Source of the DNA: Acidovorax sp. Leaf160
GTDB lineage: Bacteria > Pseudomonadota > Gammaproteobacteria > Burkholderiales > Burkholderiaceae_C
Direction of reading: 5' to 3'
Assembly: GCF_001424265.1 (NCBI RefSeq)
Contig: NZ_LMOV01000012.1
Span: 411,050 to 475,049 of the forward strand
DNA length: 64,000 nucleotides
The translations under genes and the position numbers were made by a program. Shown piece by piece: positions 62,239-64,000 of the stretch; the first letter of the stretch is position 1; every line of letters starts with the position of its first letter. The notes beneath the pieces were generated by a model that had not been told where the DNA came from, did not search any database, and saw only the letters and a program-made list of their open reading frames with translations.

Positions 62239-64000
<1,762 letters not shown>

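Overview
The window is GC-rich, densely coded bacterial DNA. Gene content and order point to a beta-proteobacterium of the Comamonadaceae, most likely Acidovorax/Paracidovorax. The signs are an aceE-aceF-lpdA operon whose E3 carries its own lipoyl domain, a Bug-family solute receptor, a tetR-pcm-like-rhodanese-tolC cluster, an hscA-fdx-dnaQ run, and short dispersed repeats of the ATAGC...AGCGCT type. The genus is inferred from memory of these families, not from a search. Almost everything is chromosomal core or lineage-core DNA. No prophage, CRISPR array, integrative element or recognisable defence island is visible.

Layout. 0-2 kb: a MaoC/HTD2-type hydratase divergent from a LysR regulator. 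2-8.45 kb: a minus-strand locus read as zur, ABC ATPase, FtsX-type permease, small Cys/His exported protein, DUF3299 protein, His-rich membrane protein and a ZnuD-like TonB-dependent receptor. A palindrome overlaps the zur start codon. This looks like a complete Zur-controlled metal (probably zinc) acquisition system and is the most interesting part of the window. 8.5-10.7 kb: msrA, then a lower-GC islet with an orphan gene between an IS30-family remnant and an internally deleted IS3-family remnant. 10.7-14.05 kb: tetR, an atypical PCMT methyltransferase, rhodanese and tolC. 14.4-23.2 kb: a dCache-PAS-GGDEF-EAL protein, a large Pat-type acyltransferase, waaA and a phosphomannomutase. 23.4-26.6 kb: DNA alkylation repair (Ada/AlkA fusion, ogt) and a DMT transporter. 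26.6-30.6 kb: a second multi-PAS GGDEF-EAL protein with a possible N-terminal frameshift.

30.7-42.7 kb: a mixed metabolic stretch with prpE, an isochorismatase-like hydrolase, a PQQ sugar dehydrogenase, an NlpC/P60 peptidase, small membrane proteins, a SNF2 helicase, an EVE protein, an rRNA-type methyltransferase and a Bug receptor. 42.9-49.2 kb: the pyruvate dehydrogenase operon aceE-aceF-lpdA, divergent from a PAS histidine kinase and FixJ-type response regulator (49.4-52.6 kb). 52.7-58.3 kb: folD, prlC, a DUF4124/glutaredoxin protein, rpiA and pyrD. 58.4-60.8 kb: a yqjD-yqjE-yqjK-like membrane cluster and an LhgO-like oxidoreductase. 60.9-61.1 kb: two identical tRNA-Val(CAC) genes. 61.1-64 kb: dnaQ, fdx and hscA, the last running off the window end.

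Several short repeats and terminators fill the intergenic gaps. Several genes start just downstream of a TACACT/TACTCT-like -10 box with no visible Shine-Dalgarno, which suggests leaderless transcripts.
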